Of a stretch of DNA of 64,000 bases, positions 6,882 to 16,195 are shown in pieces. This DNA comes from JAGLOK01 sp963676355. Lineage in GTDB: Bacteria; Bacillota; Clostridia; Christensenellales; UMGS416. The DNA lies in NCBI GenBank assembly GCA_963676355.1, contig OY781093.1, forward strand, positions 2,232,001 to 2,296,000. Direction: 5' to 3'. Positions within the stretch are counted from its first letter, which is position 1. Each line of letters opens with the position of its first letter. The position numbers and the translations under genes were made by a program. Below the pieces are notes generated by a model. That model was not told the DNA's origin and made no database searches. It saw nothing but the letters and a program-made list of their open reading frames with translations.

Positions 6882-8369
6882 TTAATTTTCTTTTTTGCAT
6901 TCAAAATCGATTAAGAACGCTATATATGTCAACAACAAAAATACAAGTGTGTATGAATCTAATTTAGTTTTAGCTTCAATTATACTAGAGATATAATCAT
7001 CCTCAATATCTTCAATATTTATCGGTTTGTGAGTTATTGAGTTTCTTAAATCCATTAATTGTCCAATTTCTTTAAAATAGCTTGTATTATTAAAATTATT
7101 TAATATTCCAATATAATTGGTAACTTCTCTGAAATTTGGTTCATTGTGTTTATACATATCTTTCTTTTCGAATAAATACTTCAAAGAGTATAGTTTCTCA
7201 TCATCATTATCTTCCTTGATATAATCTAATATTGCGTATGATATTTTATCCAACATATTAAACTTTTGAGAAACTTTATATAGCACCTCATAGCTATCAC
7301 TATCAGAAAAACAGTAATTGTGTTTCATTTCTTCGTATATATGGTAGAGAGAATCCGAAAACACAAATTTCGCTATAATATCCCATTCAAATATATATTT
7401 TTTCAAATCACAGTAAGTATCTTTTAACAGATCCATATTGACTTTATACGTTGTTGAACCATTCCTTGTGAACTCTAAATATTCGGGAATGTTATTTGAA
7501 AACTTTTTTATTTTATACAGCATTTCATTAACAAATTCTTCATTTACTATATCAGGAGCTTCTTCGTGTGCATAAGATAATTTATACATTATTAAATTTA
7601 ATCTATATCTACAATTCATTTCAATTGTTAGCAGCATCTCATCTGGGCAATTATTTCTAAATTTCATTAAATAATAATCAGCTGTCAGATAAGAAATTTC
7701 TAATTGTATAGAATTATATATATCTAATTTTACCTCACAAATCTTTTCAAAATCTTCTATTAACATTAGAGATAATAACGGCGTAATATGCGATATATTA
7801 TTAAACAAATTTATCTTAATATTCAGATATAAAGACGAAAATCTTGCATCCTCTTTTAGCGACAACTGTGATATTTCATTTTCAGCAAGTATAAAATACT
7901 TATTTGATTTTGTAGCTAATTTAATTTTGTCATCATTAATCCGTTTTTCTTCTTCTGCCTTTACTTCTACTAAATTATCATTATCCTGTGGGTGTATTCC
8001 ATGTTCTATCTTCTTCTCACATATTATGGATACCCTATACTTTTTACGATAATCAAATAATTTTGAATAATATGTTGCAATATAAAAATAAAGTGAAGCA
8101 TTTTCATAATGAGTTAGTTGATTACATGATAAAAATTGTTGTATATTATCGATTTCACTTTCTATTGTTTCATACATGTCAACAACATGATATATGGTTT
8201 CTAAACTTTGTCTCAGTATATTGTTGAACCTATTACGAATTTCTTGACATTCAGGTGTCAGCAAGTCTTCAATACTTTTCGAATTACTATATGAATCTTT
8301 TTTTAAACAACATTTTTTAAACTTCTTACCACTACCACATGGGCATGGCTCATTTCTTCCTATTTTCAT
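6882..8369 (-). CDS. SEC-C zinc-motif protein with C-terminal HEPN-like motif
   Basis: 495 residues from ATG 8369; an in-frame TTG at 8381 has no better support. The N-terminus is a SEC-C motif, with Cys 9, 11, 20 and 21 in NEPCPCGSGKKFKKCC, a zinc-binding module that also occurs at the end of SecA and on many stand-alone proteins. The large middle is predicted helical and unrecognised. Near the C-terminus, LRNSITHKPI (Arg 442, His 447) matches the Rx4H motif of HEPN domains, many of which are RNases of toxin-antitoxin and defence systems; a hydrophobic helix LVFLLLTYIAFLIDF follows. It is visibly AT-richer than its neighbours, stands alone, and lies between a DUF1697 gene and the pyr operon, suggesting acquisition. 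The HEPN assignment rests on one motif and helical context. Confidence 0.72.
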   Translation of the reverse strand: MKIGRNEPCPCGSGKKFKKCCLKKDSYSNSKSIEDLLTPECQEIRNRFNNILRQSLETIYHVVDMYETIESEIDNIQQFLSCNQLTHYENASLYFYIATYYSKLFDYRKKYRVSIICEKKIEHGIHPQDNDNLVEVKAEEEKRINDDKIKLATKSNKYFILAENEISQLSLKEDARFSSLYLNIKINLFNNISHITPLLSLMLIEDFEKICEVKLDIYNSIQLEISYLTADYYLMKFRNNCPDEMLLTIEMNCRYRLNLIMYKLSYAHEEAPDIVNEEFVNEMLYKIKKFSNNIPEYLEFTRNGSTTYKVNMDLLKDTYCDLKKYIFEWDIIAKFVFSDSLYHIYEEMKHNYCFSDSDSYEVLYKVSQKFNMLDKISYAILDYIKEDNDDEKLYSLKYLFEKKDMYKHNEPNFREVTNYIGILNNFNNTSYFKEIGQLMDLRNSITHKPINIEDIEDDYISSIIEAKTKLDSYTLVFLLLTYIAFLIDFECKKEN

Positions 8370-8518
8370 AGCACTTCTCAATTTCTTAATATTTTAACAT
8401 GCATTACTAATACTTTATCACAGTCTGCTTATTTATACTATTTCAACATGAGACAACTATTAAAACTATTTTCCATTATTTCCACCACCTGACGATGGTT
8501 AATAATCTATATAATTAA

Positions 8519-8543
8519 GGAAAAACCGCCTCTCAGCGGTTTT
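8519..8543 (-). terminator. Intrinsic terminator of the pyr operon
   Basis: On the minus strand AAAACCGC, a 6-base loop and GCGGTTTTTCCTT form a hairpin with a T-rich tail about 30 bases after the pyrE stop. The rest of the gap to 8382 shows nothing beyond the AT-rich upstream region of the SEC-C gene. Confidence 0.85.
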
Positions 8544-8573
8544 CATAAACTATATTTAATTGCACATCACTCT

Positions 8574-9245
8574 CTAAAAAACACAATACTTCTCCATATA
8601 CGCTTCCATCTTCGCCCGCATAGCATCATCAATAATAACTTTGCCATCCACTTGTCTATTATGCAGATAGGTTATAATATCCAAAGTATTAACTATTGGA
8701 TAAGTATCAATGCCGAAATCATCTTTTATCTCCTGAATGGTGGTTTTGCCCCCCTGTCCGCGTTCCATGCGGTCAACAGAAATAATGACGGAAGTAACGT
8801 CCACATCAGCGATGCTTTTAAGAAGAGGCACGCTTTCGCGAATGGAGGTACCGGCAGTTACGACATCTTCGATGATGACAATCTTGTCGCCATCCTTAGG
8901 TGCGTAGCCGATGATGTTGCCGCCTTCACCGTGGTCTTTTGCCTCTTTGCGGTTAAAGCAATAAGGTGTGTCAATTCCATATTTTGTAAATAACGCAGTT
9001 GCGGCAGCAATCGAAAGAGGTATGCCTTTGTATGCCGGTCCGTACAGCGCATCAAAATCATCACCAAGATTTTCTTTTATACACTCGGCATAATATTCGC
9101 CAAGCTTTGTAATCTGCATGCCTGTTTTGTATCTGCCGGTGTTCACGAAGTAAGGCGTTTTGCGTCCGCTTTTTGTCGTAAAATCGCCAAATGTCAAAAC
9201 ATCCGAGCGCACCATGAATTCTATAAATTCCGCTTTATAATCCAT
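8574..9245 (-). CDS. pyrE: Orotate phosphoribosyltransferase
   Basis: 223 residues. Converts orotate and PRPP to OMP. The PRPP-binding motif IVIIEDVVTAGTS is present near residue 118, with GPAYKGIPLS and FNRKEAKDHGEGG upstream as in the family. The start is ATG 9245, preceded by GGGAG that overlaps the pyrD stop; an in-frame ATG at 9257 would sit on that signal. It is the last gene of the operon, directly before the terminator, and the partner of PyrF in the last two steps to UMP. Confidence 0.96.
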   Translation of the reverse strand: MDYKAEFIEFMVRSDVLTFGDFTTKSGRKTPYFVNTGRYKTGMQITKLGEYYAECIKENLGDDFDALYGPAYKGIPLSIAAATALFTKYGIDTPYCFNRKEAKDHGEGGNIIGYAPKDGDKIVIIEDVVTAGTSIRESVPLLKSIADVDVTSVIISVDRMERGQGGKTTIQEIKDDFGIDTYPIVNTLDIITYLHNRQVDGKVIIDDAMRAKMEAYMEKYCVF

Positions 9246-9256
9246 AATTTCTCCCA

Positions 9257-10168
9257 TCAAACTTCCAATGCTCCGATTATCTCATTCACATCTTTAATAT
9301 TGTGCTTTTCCATATACTCTTCTATTCCGGAAACAACGCTCAGCATCCCCATAGGATCAACTAAGTTCAAGCTTCCGCACATCACAGCGGTAGCGCCGCA
9401 CAGCATAAACTCAACAGCGTCTCTGCCAGTCATAATTCCGCCCATTCCGATTATTGGTATGTCAATAGATTTGGATACCTGATATACCATTCTAAGTGCT
9501 ACAGGCTTCACAGCAGGGCCTGAGAGCCCTCCTGTAACATTCGATAGTATCGGACGCTTGCTGTCTGCATCAACAGCCATACCCAGCAAAGTGTTTATAA
9601 GCGAAACGCCATCCGCTCCAGCTTCCTCAGCCGCTTTTGCATTTTCTGCTATATCCAAAGTGTTTGGAGTCAGTTTTACTATCATTGGCTTTTTCGCATA
9701 AGATTTTGTCTGTTTTACAACATCAAATACCGTCTCAGGTTTTGCTCCAAAAGCCACTCCACCCTCTTTAACATTAGGGCACGATATATTAAGCTCCAAA
9801 AAGTCGATTACATCCACTTCATTCAGCTTTTCAATCACTTGAATATATTCATCCAAAGTACTTCCCGCAACATTCGCAAAAAGTGCCGTTTTTGCCTTTT
9901 CTAAAAAAGGAACTTCTTTTTCAATAAAAGCATCCACTCCGGGGTTTTGAAGTCCGACTGCATTAAGCATGCCCGATGGTGTTTCAGCTATTCTTGGCGG
10001 TGGATTGCCTAATCTCTTTTTTGCAGTAACCGCTTTGAGTGATATTCCACCTATTTCCGATAACTTGTATTGCATCATCATTTGGCGCCCAAAGCCATAG
10101 CATCCAGATGCCGCTATAACAGGATTATTAAGCGTCTTTCCACAAAGATTTACACTTAAATTCTTCAT
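9257..10168 (-). CDS. pyrD: Dihydroorotate dehydrogenase B, catalytic subunit
   Basis: 303 residues, class 1B. Oxidises dihydroorotate to orotate on FMN and passes electrons to PyrK. Seen: ASGCYGFG near residue 20, NPPPRIAETPSGMLNAVGLQN near 54, the catalytic Cys in ELNISCPNVKEGG near 130 (Cys marks class 1 enzymes), and GMGGIMTGRDAVEFMLCGA near 240. It overlaps pyrK by 4 bases, matching the obligatory PyrD-PyrK complex and indicating NAD as final acceptor. Confidence 0.97.
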   Translation of the reverse strand: MKNLSVNLCGKTLNNPVIAASGCYGFGRQMMMQYKLSEIGGISLKAVTAKKRLGNPPPRIAETPSGMLNAVGLQNPGVDAFIEKEVPFLEKAKTALFANVAGSTLDEYIQVIEKLNEVDVIDFLELNISCPNVKEGGVAFGAKPETVFDVVKQTKSYAKKPMIVKLTPNTLDIAENAKAAEEAGADGVSLINTLLGMAVDADSKRPILSNVTGGLSGPAVKPVALRMVYQVSKSIDIPIIGMGGIMTGRDAVEFMLCGATAVMCGSLNLVDPMGMLSVVSGIEEYMEKHNIKDVNEIIGALEV

Positions 10169-10941
10169 AGCACCACCTCGTCTATGTCAAACACAGGCCC
10201 ATCTATACAAACACATTCATGATTCTCTTCGCCGTTTTTAACAGTTTTACACACACACACCTTGCATATTCCTATCCCGCAAGCCATTCTCTCTTCAAGC
10301 GATACAAGGCAGTTTGCACCATGCTTATCCACAACTTCTTTAAGTGATTTAAGCATTGGCACAGGTCCACATGCCAGAATAATATCATATCTTTCTTTTT
10401 CAAGATTGCTGTCCAGCAATTGTGTCACAAAACCACATTCTTCAAGTGTTCCATCATCTGAGCAAACAAATGCATTTTTGGATATTTCCTTAAAATCATT
10501 CACCTGATACGCAAACTCTGCGCTTCTAAATCCTATATAAGAATCAAACTCTATGTCTTTGTAATATTCTATCGCATATTTAAGCGGGGCAACGCCAATT
10601 CCCCCACCTACAACAGCGGCTTTTTTAATATTTTTATTTAGCAAAAAACCTTTTCCACACGGTGAAATGACATCTAAATAGTCTCCGACTTTAACTCCAC
10701 ATATAGCTTTAGTTCCTTCGCCTTTAGCTTGAACTATTATCTTTATTGTTGAATTATCGAAATCAACCGAATTTATGCTTATAGGGCGACGAAGCAATAA
10801 ATCATTGCGACCATTTACCTTTATGTGCACAAACTGTCCCGGCCATGTATTTTTAGTGTTGCATTCAAATTCAATCAAATATGTGTTGGTCGCCACACAG
10901 TCATTTGACACAACTTTGCATCTATCAAATTTTTTCGCCAT
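10165..10941 (-). CDS. pyrK: Dihydroorotate dehydrogenase B, electron-transfer subunit
   Basis: 258 residues. Carries FAD and a [2Fe-2S] cluster and moves electrons from PyrD to NAD. The flavin-binding LLRRPISINSVD is near residue 50, the nucleotide fold GGGIGVAPLKYAIEYY near 113, and the cluster cysteines are in MACGIGICKVCVCKT and HECVCIDGP near 220-248. The ATG overlaps the carB stop (TGATG), so translation is probably coupled. Confidence 0.96.
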   Translation of the reverse strand: MAKKFDRCKVVSNDCVATNTYLIEFECNTKNTWPGQFVHIKVNGRNDLLLRRPISINSVDFDNSTIKIIVQAKGEGTKAICGVKVGDYLDVISPCGKGFLLNKNIKKAAVVGGGIGVAPLKYAIEYYKDIEFDSYIGFRSAEFAYQVNDFKEISKNAFVCSDDGTLEECGFVTQLLDSNLEKERYDIILACGPVPMLKSLKEVVDKHGANCLVSLEERMACGIGICKVCVCKTVKNGEENHECVCIDGPVFDIDEVVL

Positions 10942-13900
10942 CAATTATCTCCAAGCTCGTGAAGTCCGACAATGTCGAGTTCTGCATCGGTTTTATTAAG
11001 CTTGAGACAATTGACCAATGCGCGCACAGTGTCAAGTGATGTAAGGCAAGGCACCTTAAATTCCACCGCCATCCTACGCAGCTTAAATCCATTGGTTGAG
11101 CTGTCGCGGCCCTGTGTCGGAGTGTTTATAATAAGCTCAATTTTCTCAGAATGTACCATCTGACTTATGTTTGGCATATCTTCATTGATACCGCCAATCT
11201 GAGATGCCGGAACATAGCTGCTGTTTAATGCATGTGCAGTACCGCTTGTTGCATATATCTTGTATCCAAGTACAACTAAATCCTCAGCAATCCTTGTAAC
11301 TTCAGGCTTATCTATGTCTGCCACCGAGATAAATACATTTCCTTTTCTAGGAATGTTATATCCAGCCGCCATAAGACCTTTAAGAACAGCCTCGTTATAA
11401 TCATAGCTGATTCCTAAAACCTCTCCCGTTGATTTCATTTCAGGTCCTAATGATATCTCAAGTGCCGGAAGTTTCTCAAATGAGAATACAGGGACTTTGA
11501 CTGCAAAGAAATCACGCTTTTTATAAAGTCCAGTTCCATATGCCATGTCCTTTAGCTTGTATCCCATCATGCATTTTGTAGCAAGTTCTATCATAGGAAC
11601 ACCTGTCACTTTACTAATGTAAGGGACCGTCCTTGAAGAACGAGGGTTCACTTCAATTACATATATGTTATCTTCACTTAAAATATACTGAATGTTTATC
11701 ATTCCAATAACTTTAAGCTCTTTGCATAGTTTCTTTGTGGTCTCCACAATAACATCTTTTATCTCGCTGGAAAATGAGTATGCAGGATATACAGATATTG
11801 AGTCTCCTGAATGAACACCCGCGCGCTCTACGTGTTCCATAATTCCCGGGATTAAAAAGTCTTTGCCGTCTGATATAGCGTCAACCTCAATTTCCATTCC
11901 CACAAGATATTTATCTACCAATATTGGATGTTCCGGAGTTCCATATCTTGTTATTATCTCCATATATTCAGCGATATCTTTATCCGAGTATGCTATCTCC
12001 ATTCCCTGACCGCCAAGAACATATGAGGGTCGCACAAGCACAGGATATCCAAGCTCATTTGCAAGCTTTAATGCTTTTTCTGTTGTAAACACCGTGTCGC
12101 CTTTTGGTCTTGGTATGCTACACCTTTCAAGAAGTGCATCAAAACAGTCACGGTCTTCGGCATCATTTATGTTTTCAAGGCTTGTGCCCAGCACTTTATA
12201 GCCCATTTTTTCAACAGCTTCAGCAAGCTTTATAGCAGTCTGCCCTCCGAACTGGACAACAACTCCCTCGGGTTTTTCAAACTCCAATACATTCCACACG
12301 TCTTCAGGTGTAAGCGGCTCAAAATACAACCTGTCGGATGTATCAAAGTCGGTTGACACCGTCTCTGGATTGTTGTTTATAATAACTGTATCATAACCAA
12401 GCTCTTTAAGTGCCCATATAGAGTGAACTGAGCAGTAGTCAAACTCAACTCCTTGACCTATTCTTATTGGTCCAGAGCCAAGTACAACAACTGACTTATT
12501 GTCACTCTTGCTTGCCTCGTTTTCAATGTCATATGTTGAATAATAATACGGGCTTACAGCATCAAACTCAGCACCGCAAGTGTCCACCATCTTAAATGTT
12601 GGGAAAATGTTAAACTTTTTGCGCAATTGTCTTATTTTTTCTTCATTGCTTCCCGTCATTCTTCCAATAGCTTCATCGGAAAATCCACGCTTTTTAAGTT
12701 CTTTTAAATGATCTTTATCAAGGCACTCTATTCCACAAGATTTCAAGTGCTCTTCCTGCCGAATAATATTTGATAGCTTATATAAGTACCATGGATCTAT
12801 TTTCGTGATGTCAAAAATATGCTTTTCTGAAACACCACGCCTCAAAGCTTCTGTTACAACAAAAATTCGCTCATCAGTTTTCATGTGCAAAAGTGCTTCT
12901 ATGTCATCATCGGAACGTATTGCCGCATCTCTAAATTCAAGTGAATCTAAACCAAGCTCCAACGAACGCACGGCTTTTAGGAATGCTGATTCAAAGTTTG
13001 AACCGATAGACATGACTTCGCCAGTCGCCTTCATCCTTGTTCCTAAGCTATTTTCAGCCTTTGTAAATTTATCAAATGGCCATCTCGGAAACTTAACAAC
13101 AACATAATCCAACGTCGGTTCAAATGAACTATAGGTCTTTCCGGTAACAGAGTTTTCTATTTCGTCCAATCCATAGCCCACAGCAATTTTTGCCGATATT
13201 TTTGCAATAGGATAGCCGGTTGCTTTTGAAGCAAGTGCTGAACTGCGGGACACACGTGGATTAACCTCAATAACAGCATAATTCATGCTATCGGTATCCA
13301 GTGCATACTGTACATTACATCCACCTTCAATTTTTAATGCTGATATTATCTTTATTGCCGATGTACGAAGCATTTGATACTCTGCATCACGCAGCGTTTG
13401 TGACGGTGCAACAACTATTGAGTCCCCAGTGTGTATTCCAACTGGATCTATGTTTTCCATGTTACAAACTGTAATGCAGTTACCCTTTGAGTCCCGCATC
13501 ACTTCATATTCAATCTCTTTCCAGCCTGCAATAGATTTTTCAATAAGGCACTGACCTACCCTTGAGTACCTCAATCCATCAGCACATATTGAGGCAAGCT
13601 CCATTGGTGTAGCTGCTATTCCGCCACCTGAACCACCCAGTGTATATGCAGGGCGAACGATAACGGGATATCCCGCTTCGCTTGCAAACTCAAGTGCAGG
13701 ATCAACATCAGTTACAATAACGCTGTCAATTATAGGCTCATCAATCTCAATAAGCATCTGTTTAAATGCATCCCTGTCTTCAGCTTTATAAATAGATTCA
13801 ACATTTGTTCCGAGAAGGCGTACGCCCACTTCATCCAAAAATCCACTTTCGGACAATTCCATTGCGGCGTTAAGCCCTGTCTGTCCGCCAAGCGTAGGAA

Positions 13901-14159
13901 GTATTGAGTCTGGCTTCTCTTTTCTTATTATTTTTTTTAAAAATTCCTGTGTTAACGGCTCAAGGTATACTTGGTCTGCAATGTTTAAGTCCGTCATTAT
14001 GGTTGCGGGATTTGAATTAACCAGCACAACCTCAATGCCTTCATCTTTGAGTGCGCGGCAAGCTTGCGTTCCCGCGTAGTCAAACTCTGCAGCCTGTCCG
14101 ATGACAATCGGTCCAGAGCCTATAACCATTACTTTTTTAATGTCTTTATTAAGTGGCAT
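10941..14159 (-). CDS. carB: Carbamoyl-phosphate synthase, large subunit
   Basis: 1072 residues, full length. Makes carbamoyl phosphate from bicarbonate, ATP and ammonia supplied by CarA. The duplicated ATP-grasp architecture is visible: GSGPIVIGQAAEFDYAGTQA at the N-terminus and its counterpart GSGPIRIGQGVEFDYCSVH near 565, with VRPAYTLGGSGGG and VRPSYVLGGQGM as the two phosphate loops. The C-terminal 140 residues (from about 930) form the allosteric domain, probable site of UMP/PRPP control. It is 16 bases after carA and is the only large-subunit gene seen, so it may also serve arginine synthesis. Confidence 0.98.
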   Translation of the reverse strand: MPLNKDIKKVMVIGSGPIVIGQAAEFDYAGTQACRALKDEGIEVVLVNSNPATIMTDLNIADQVYLEPLTQEFLKKIIRKEKPDSILPTLGGQTGLNAAMELSESGFLDEVGVRLLGTNVESIYKAEDRDAFKQMLIEIDEPIIDSVIVTDVDPALEFASEAGYPVIVRPAYTLGGSGGGIAATPMELASICADGLRYSRVGQCLIEKSIAGWKEIEYEVMRDSKGNCITVCNMENIDPVGIHTGDSIVVAPSQTLRDAEYQMLRTSAIKIISALKIEGGCNVQYALDTDSMNYAVIEVNPRVSRSSALASKATGYPIAKISAKIAVGYGLDEIENSVTGKTYSSFEPTLDYVVVKFPRWPFDKFTKAENSLGTRMKATGEVMSIGSNFESAFLKAVRSLELGLDSLEFRDAAIRSDDDIEALLHMKTDERIFVVTEALRRGVSEKHIFDITKIDPWYLYKLSNIIRQEEHLKSCGIECLDKDHLKELKKRGFSDEAIGRMTGSNEEKIRQLRKKFNIFPTFKMVDTCGAEFDAVSPYYYSTYDIENEASKSDNKSVVVLGSGPIRIGQGVEFDYCSVHSIWALKELGYDTVIINNNPETVSTDFDTSDRLYFEPLTPEDVWNVLEFEKPEGVVVQFGGQTAIKLAEAVEKMGYKVLGTSLENINDAEDRDCFDALLERCSIPRPKGDTVFTTEKALKLANELGYPVLVRPSYVLGGQGMEIAYSDKDIAEYMEIITRYGTPEHPILVDKYLVGMEIEVDAISDGKDFLIPGIMEHVERAGVHSGDSISVYPAYSFSSEIKDVIVETTKKLCKELKVIGMINIQYILSEDNIYVIEVNPRSSRTVPYISKVTGVPMIELATKCMMGYKLKDMAYGTGLYKKRDFFAVKVPVFSFEKLPALEISLGPEMKSTGEVLGISYDYNEAVLKGLMAAGYNIPRKGNVFISVADIDKPEVTRIAEDLVVLGYKIYATSGTAHALNSSYVPASQIGGINEDMPNISQMVHSEKIELIINTPTQGRDSSTNGFKLRRMAVEFKVPCLTSLDTVRALVNCLKLNKTDAELDIVGLHELGDN

Positions 14160-14175
14160 ATTTTCTCCTAATAAC

Positions 14176-15222
14176 TTATAGCAAATTCATAAACTCATCA
14201 AAAAGATAAGCTGTGTCCTGCGGTCCCGGCGCAGCTTCCGGATGAAACTGCACAGTAAATATTGGGTCATCTAAATATTTTAGTCCTTCAATGGACATGT
14301 CATTCCAATTCCTGTGAGAAACTACTATATTGCTAGGCAAAGAATCCTCAACAACAGTATATCCATGGTTTTGAGATGTGATAAAAACGCGATCCTTGTC
14401 CAAGTCTTTTACGGGATGGTTTGCTCCCCTGTGTCCATATCTCAGTTTCTCTGAGTCCGCACCACTTGCAAGTGCCATAAGCTGATGACCTAAGCATATC
14501 CCGAATATCGGCTTATATCCGATTAAAAGCTTAATTTGCTCTATTACTTCAGGATTATCCTTAGGATCTCCCGGTCCGTTTGTAAGCATAATACCATCAA
14601 CTTCATCCTCCATAATTTCTTTTGCAAGAGTGCCGGATGGATATACTATCAAATGACAGTCACGCTTTCTAAGCGATGAAAGAATTGAAGCTTTCAAACC
14701 AAAATCAAGCACGGCAACTTTTTTACCTTTGCCGGGTATTTCAAACTTTTCATCACATGTGACTTTTTCTACAGGTTTATCAACTTTATAGTTGAGCATT
14801 TCTTTTTTCATGTCTTCAGTCAGCTCGTTCTTGGATATTATCCCGCGCAGTGTACCATGGTCACGTATTGAACGTGTTAGCGCACGTGTGTCAATATCCT
14901 GAATGCCAACTATCCCATGCTTTATCATATACGCTTCAAGAGAGCCTTCACTTCGCCAGTTGCTAGGCAACTCGCAAAGCTCCCGCACCACAAATCCTTT
15001 TACCTGCGGATGCATGGACTCTGGGTCTTCCCAGTTTACTCCGTAGTTTCCTATAAGAGGATACGTCATCATCACTATTTGTCCGTAGTATGAAGGATCT
15101 GTCAATACTTCTTGATACCCAGTCATTCCTGTGTTAAAAACTACTTCACCGATTGTGTCGCCGTCAGCTCCAAACTGTTTACCCTCATAAACAGAGCCGT
15201 CTTCCAAATAAAGATAAGCCAT
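14176..15222 (-). CDS. carA: Carbamoyl-phosphate synthase, small (glutaminase) subunit
   Basis: 348 residues. The class I glutaminase hydrolyses glutamine and channels ammonia to CarB. The catalytic Cys is in PIFGICLGHQLM near residue 242, and the His-Glu pair in QFHPEAAPGPQD near 325. The N-terminal CPSase domain carries FNTGMTGYQEVLTDPSY. Tandem ATGs lie at 15225 and 15222; GGAG is better spaced to the second, which is used here. It follows pyrF by 6-9 bases. Confidence 0.97.
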   Translation of the reverse strand: MAYLYLEDGSVYEGKQFGADGDTIGEVVFNTGMTGYQEVLTDPSYYGQIVMMTYPLIGNYGVNWEDPESMHPQVKGFVVRELCELPSNWRSEGSLEAYMIKHGIVGIQDIDTRALTRSIRDHGTLRGIISKNELTEDMKKEMLNYKVDKPVEKVTCDEKFEIPGKGKKVAVLDFGLKASILSSLRKRDCHLIVYPSGTLAKEIMEDEVDGIMLTNGPGDPKDNPEVIEQIKLLIGYKPIFGICLGHQLMALASGADSEKLRYGHRGANHPVKDLDKDRVFITSQNHGYTVVEDSLPSNIVVSHRNWNDMSIEGLKYLDDPIFTVQFHPEAAPGPQDTAYLFDEFMNLL

Positions 15223-15231
15223 CATTACTCC

Positions 15232-16140
15232 TTATTTTCTACTAATTGCTTTATTTAAATCCTCTTTCATTGCAAGCGTCGCTTTTTTAGCCGCCTGAGC
15301 AAAAGAGAGTGTGTCATCCTTTTTCCATGCGCATATAATCCCACGCGATGAGTTTACTATTCCACCATTTCCATTATCGTCAAACATTCCGGCAACGTCA
15401 TCCGCCGCCGCACCCTGCGCACCATATCCCGGTATCAGGAAAAATGTGTTTTTCATCATCTTGCGAAGTTTAATGCCTTCTTCCTTGTGGGTTGCTCCCA
15501 CTACAGCGCCTATAAGATTGTACCCGTATTCGCTGTCTATGCTGTCTTTTCCCCAATCAATTACAAGCTGTGCTGTCTTTTCATACACAAGACTTCCGTC
15601 TTCTGTTTTTAAGTCCTGTATTTCGCAGCTGGATGGATTTGATGTTTTAACAAGCACAAACAGTCCTTTGTCGTAGTTGTTGCAAGCTTTTGCAAAAGGT
15701 GCAACACCATCAGTGCCGAAATAAGGATTGACAGTCATAAAGTCTGAATCAAAAGGAGCGCCGCCAATTAATGGAGTCTCTCCTATATGAGCCATAGCAT
15801 ATGCCTCGCTTGTAGAGCCTATATCTCCGCGCTTTACATCAGCAATAACAACGAGCCCAGCCTCTTTAGCATAGTCTATTGTTTTCTTATATATCTTTAT
15901 TCCTTCAACTCCATACATTTCATAATATGCATTTTGAATCTTTATTGAAGGAACAATATCGCATATCTCATCTATCAGCTGTCGGTTAAAGTCATATATC
16001 GCCTCACATGCACCGATAAGGCTTTCTACATTATACTTACCAGTCAACTTTTTCGGCAGGTATTCAAGCCTAGTGTCAAGCCCCACGCATATAGGGCTTT
16101 CCTTTTTATTAATTTCTTTTATTAGTCTGTTTGTAATCAT
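15232..16140 (-). CDS. pyrF: Orotidine-5'-phosphate decarboxylase, long (type 2) form
   Basis: 302 residues, longer than the roughly 230-residue Bacillus enzyme, placing it in the type 2 subfamily. Decarboxylates OMP to UMP. The N-terminal PICVGLDTRLEYLP and the catalytic array VIADVKRGDIGSTSEAYA (Lys/Asp pairs, near residue 95) are clear, with PGYGAQGA near 245. Its position between pyrC and carA differs from the Bacillus order, where pyrF sits beside pyrE. An AT-rich inverted repeat lies between it and pyrC. Confidence 0.96.
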   Translation of the reverse strand: MITNRLIKEINKKESPICVGLDTRLEYLPKKLTGKYNVESLIGACEAIYDFNRQLIDEICDIVPSIKIQNAYYEMYGVEGIKIYKKTIDYAKEAGLVVIADVKRGDIGSTSEAYAMAHIGETPLIGGAPFDSDFMTVNPYFGTDGVAPFAKACNNYDKGLFVLVKTSNPSSCEIQDLKTEDGSLVYEKTAQLVIDWGKDSIDSEYGYNLIGAVVGATHKEEGIKLRKMMKNTFFLIPGYGAQGAAADDVAGMFDDNGNGGIVNSSRGIICAWKKDDTLSFAQAAKKATLAMKEDLNKAISRK

Positions 16141-16160
16141 ATTAATCCTATTCTATCAAA

Positions 16161-16194
16161 TGTATAAATATAATGCAACATGTATATTTATACA
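16161..16194. repeat. Perfect 12-bp inverted repeat between pyrC and pyrF
   Basis: TGTATAAATATA (16161-16172) and TATATTTATACA (16183-16194) are perfect complements around a 10-base loop, one base after the pyrC stop codon. The RNA hairpin is AU-only in most pairs and has no T tract, so it is a weak terminator at most. An mRNA processing or stability role between two segments of the operon is possible. Confidence 0.7.
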
Positions 16195-16195
16195 G

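Noticed and set aside
16161..16194. Intrinsic terminator between pyrC and pyrF
   Set aside because: The stem is almost all A-U and lacks a T tract; treated as an inverted repeat.
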